Below are positions 5,521 through 5,893 of a DNA stretch of 5,893 nt, one piece after another (position 1 is the stretch's first letter; each line of letters begins with the position of its first letter). Below the pieces are notes generated by a model, which saw only the letters and a list, made by a program, of their open reading frames with translations, did not search any database and was not told the origin of the DNA. The stretch comes from DAIOGN01 sp036745245. Its GTDB lineage: Bacteria > Zixibacteria > MSB-5A5 > JAUVRN01. The position numbers were made by a program, and so were the translations under genes. Location of the stretch: the NCBI GenBank assembly GCA_036745245.1, contig DAIOGN010000165.1, positions 1 to 5,893 of the forward strand, read 5' to 3'.

Positions 5521-5893
5521 GGCGCCTGCTGCGAGGCCCGCACGCGAACCGCCCACGCTCCCTGATAGCCGAGCTTGCGCGCCTGCTGCAACAGAGACTC
5601 GGCCGCCTGCGGCGAGACGAAGGACCCCACGCGGATCTTGTAGTAGGGCACTTCGTAGTCGATCTGCACATCCTGCTTGAATTCGGTAACGGCTTTGGCA
5701 CGCGCCGACTGCGCCGCGCTCAGATCCTTGGTGGTGGCCAGCTGCACTCGATAGATGACGGTCTCTGCTTCATACTCACCGTCGGCGGGCTCGCTCCCCT
5801 GTCGGCTGCGGGGAGAGTCATCCTTCGGCCACTCCGACACAAGCGGAGAGAGCACCGTATCCTGTTTGAAATCGAAGATCCCTGCCGCCAGGG
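5517..5893 (-). CDS. SPOR-domain protein (5' end missing)
   Basis: The C-terminal 124 residues of a protein whose reading frame stays open to the right edge. An in-frame GTG at 5855 exists, but the codons before it (reading LAAGIFDFKQDT) look like continuing protein, so the real start is probably outside the window. After a polar, likely disordered linker rich in Pro, Ser, Asp and Glu (visible residues 20-44) comes a SPOR domain (PF05036) of about 70 residues: VIYRVQLATTKD at 45-56, then the second repeat half with VPYYKIRVGSFVSPQAAESL, and QARKLGYQGAWAVRV at the end. SPOR domains bind denuded peptidoglycan glycan strands, often at division sites, so the protein is probably periplasmic or outer-membrane anchored. 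No catalytic domain is visible in this part; whatever stands N-terminal to the linker cannot be told. The gene precedes tsaC in the same transcript. Confidence 0.88.
   Translation of the reverse strand, partial: LAAGIFDFKQDTVLSPLVSEWPKDDSPRSRQGSEPADGEYEAETVIYRVQLATTKDLSAAQSARAKAVTEFKQDVQIDYEVPYYKIRVGSFVSPQAAESLLQQARKLGYQGAWAVRVRASQQAP
5525..5530 (-). promoter_or_regulatory. Ribosome binding site supporting the tsaC TTG start
   Basis: AGCAGG (one mismatch to AGGAGG) lies four bases before the TTG at 5520, within the last codons of the SPOR gene. Together with the TTGA start-stop overlap it favours the TTG over the GTG at 5556. Confidence 0.45.

Noticed and set aside
1..5893. tRNA, rRNA, CRISPR repeats, insertion sequences, attachment sites
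   Set aside because: Looked for on both strands; no cloverleaf-like, regularly repeated or terminal-inverted-repeat structure was seen, and nearly all bases are in supported coding regions.

Overview
The window is a gene-dense, high-GC (roughly 60-65% by eye) bacterial stretch. Every gene I can support lies on the minus strand, so transcription runs from the right edge (about 5893) to the left edge. There are seven genes, two of them cut by the window edges: a SPOR-domain protein (5' end off the right edge), a Sua5/YrdC/TsaC-type threonylcarbamoyl-AMP synthase, a low-molecular-weight phosphatase with the YwlE (protein-arginine phosphatase) type of P-loop, an exported DUF3108 protein, a bacterial deoxyhypusine-synthase-like protein, a bifunctional glutamate formimidoyltransferase / formimidotetrahydrofolate cyclodeaminase, and an exported HExxH metalloprotease that resembles the MXAN_6640 family (3' end off the left edge).

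The genes are packed tightly. Junctions are overlaps of 4 (TTGA, if the TTG start is right), 4 (GTGA), 7 and 17 nt and gaps of 4 and 40 nt. I see no terminator hairpin or convincing promoter anywhere. The simplest reading is one polycistronic unit with translational coupling; the only spacer large enough to hold a control site is the C-rich 40-nt gap before ftcD.

Functionally the unit is mixed. Two genes are housekeeping and signalling (t6A tRNA modification; protein dephosphorylation), and this pair echoes the ywlC-ywlE neighbourhood of Bacillus subtilis. Three products are linked to the envelope or export (SPOR, DUF3108, metalloprotease). One is the last enzyme of a histidine-degradation route that feeds one-carbon units into folate; no hutH, hutU or hutI is visible here. 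One is a deoxyhypusine-synthase-fold protein of unknown role in bacteria. I see no mobile element, phage gene, CRISPR array, rRNA or tRNA.

The organism cannot be fixed from this window. High GC, a fused FTCD, DUF3108 and an MXAN_6640-like metalloprotease together would fit a Gram-negative lineage such as a deltaproteobacterial/Myxococcota-like group or an FCB-type candidate phylum (Eisenbacteria, Krumholzibacteria, Latescibacteria); this is a low-confidence inference. No clear new defence or mobile system is present. The points most worth following are the arginine-phosphatase signature, the degenerate KxR motif in the TsaC homologue, and the deoxyhypusine-synthase-like protein without an obvious catalytic lysine.
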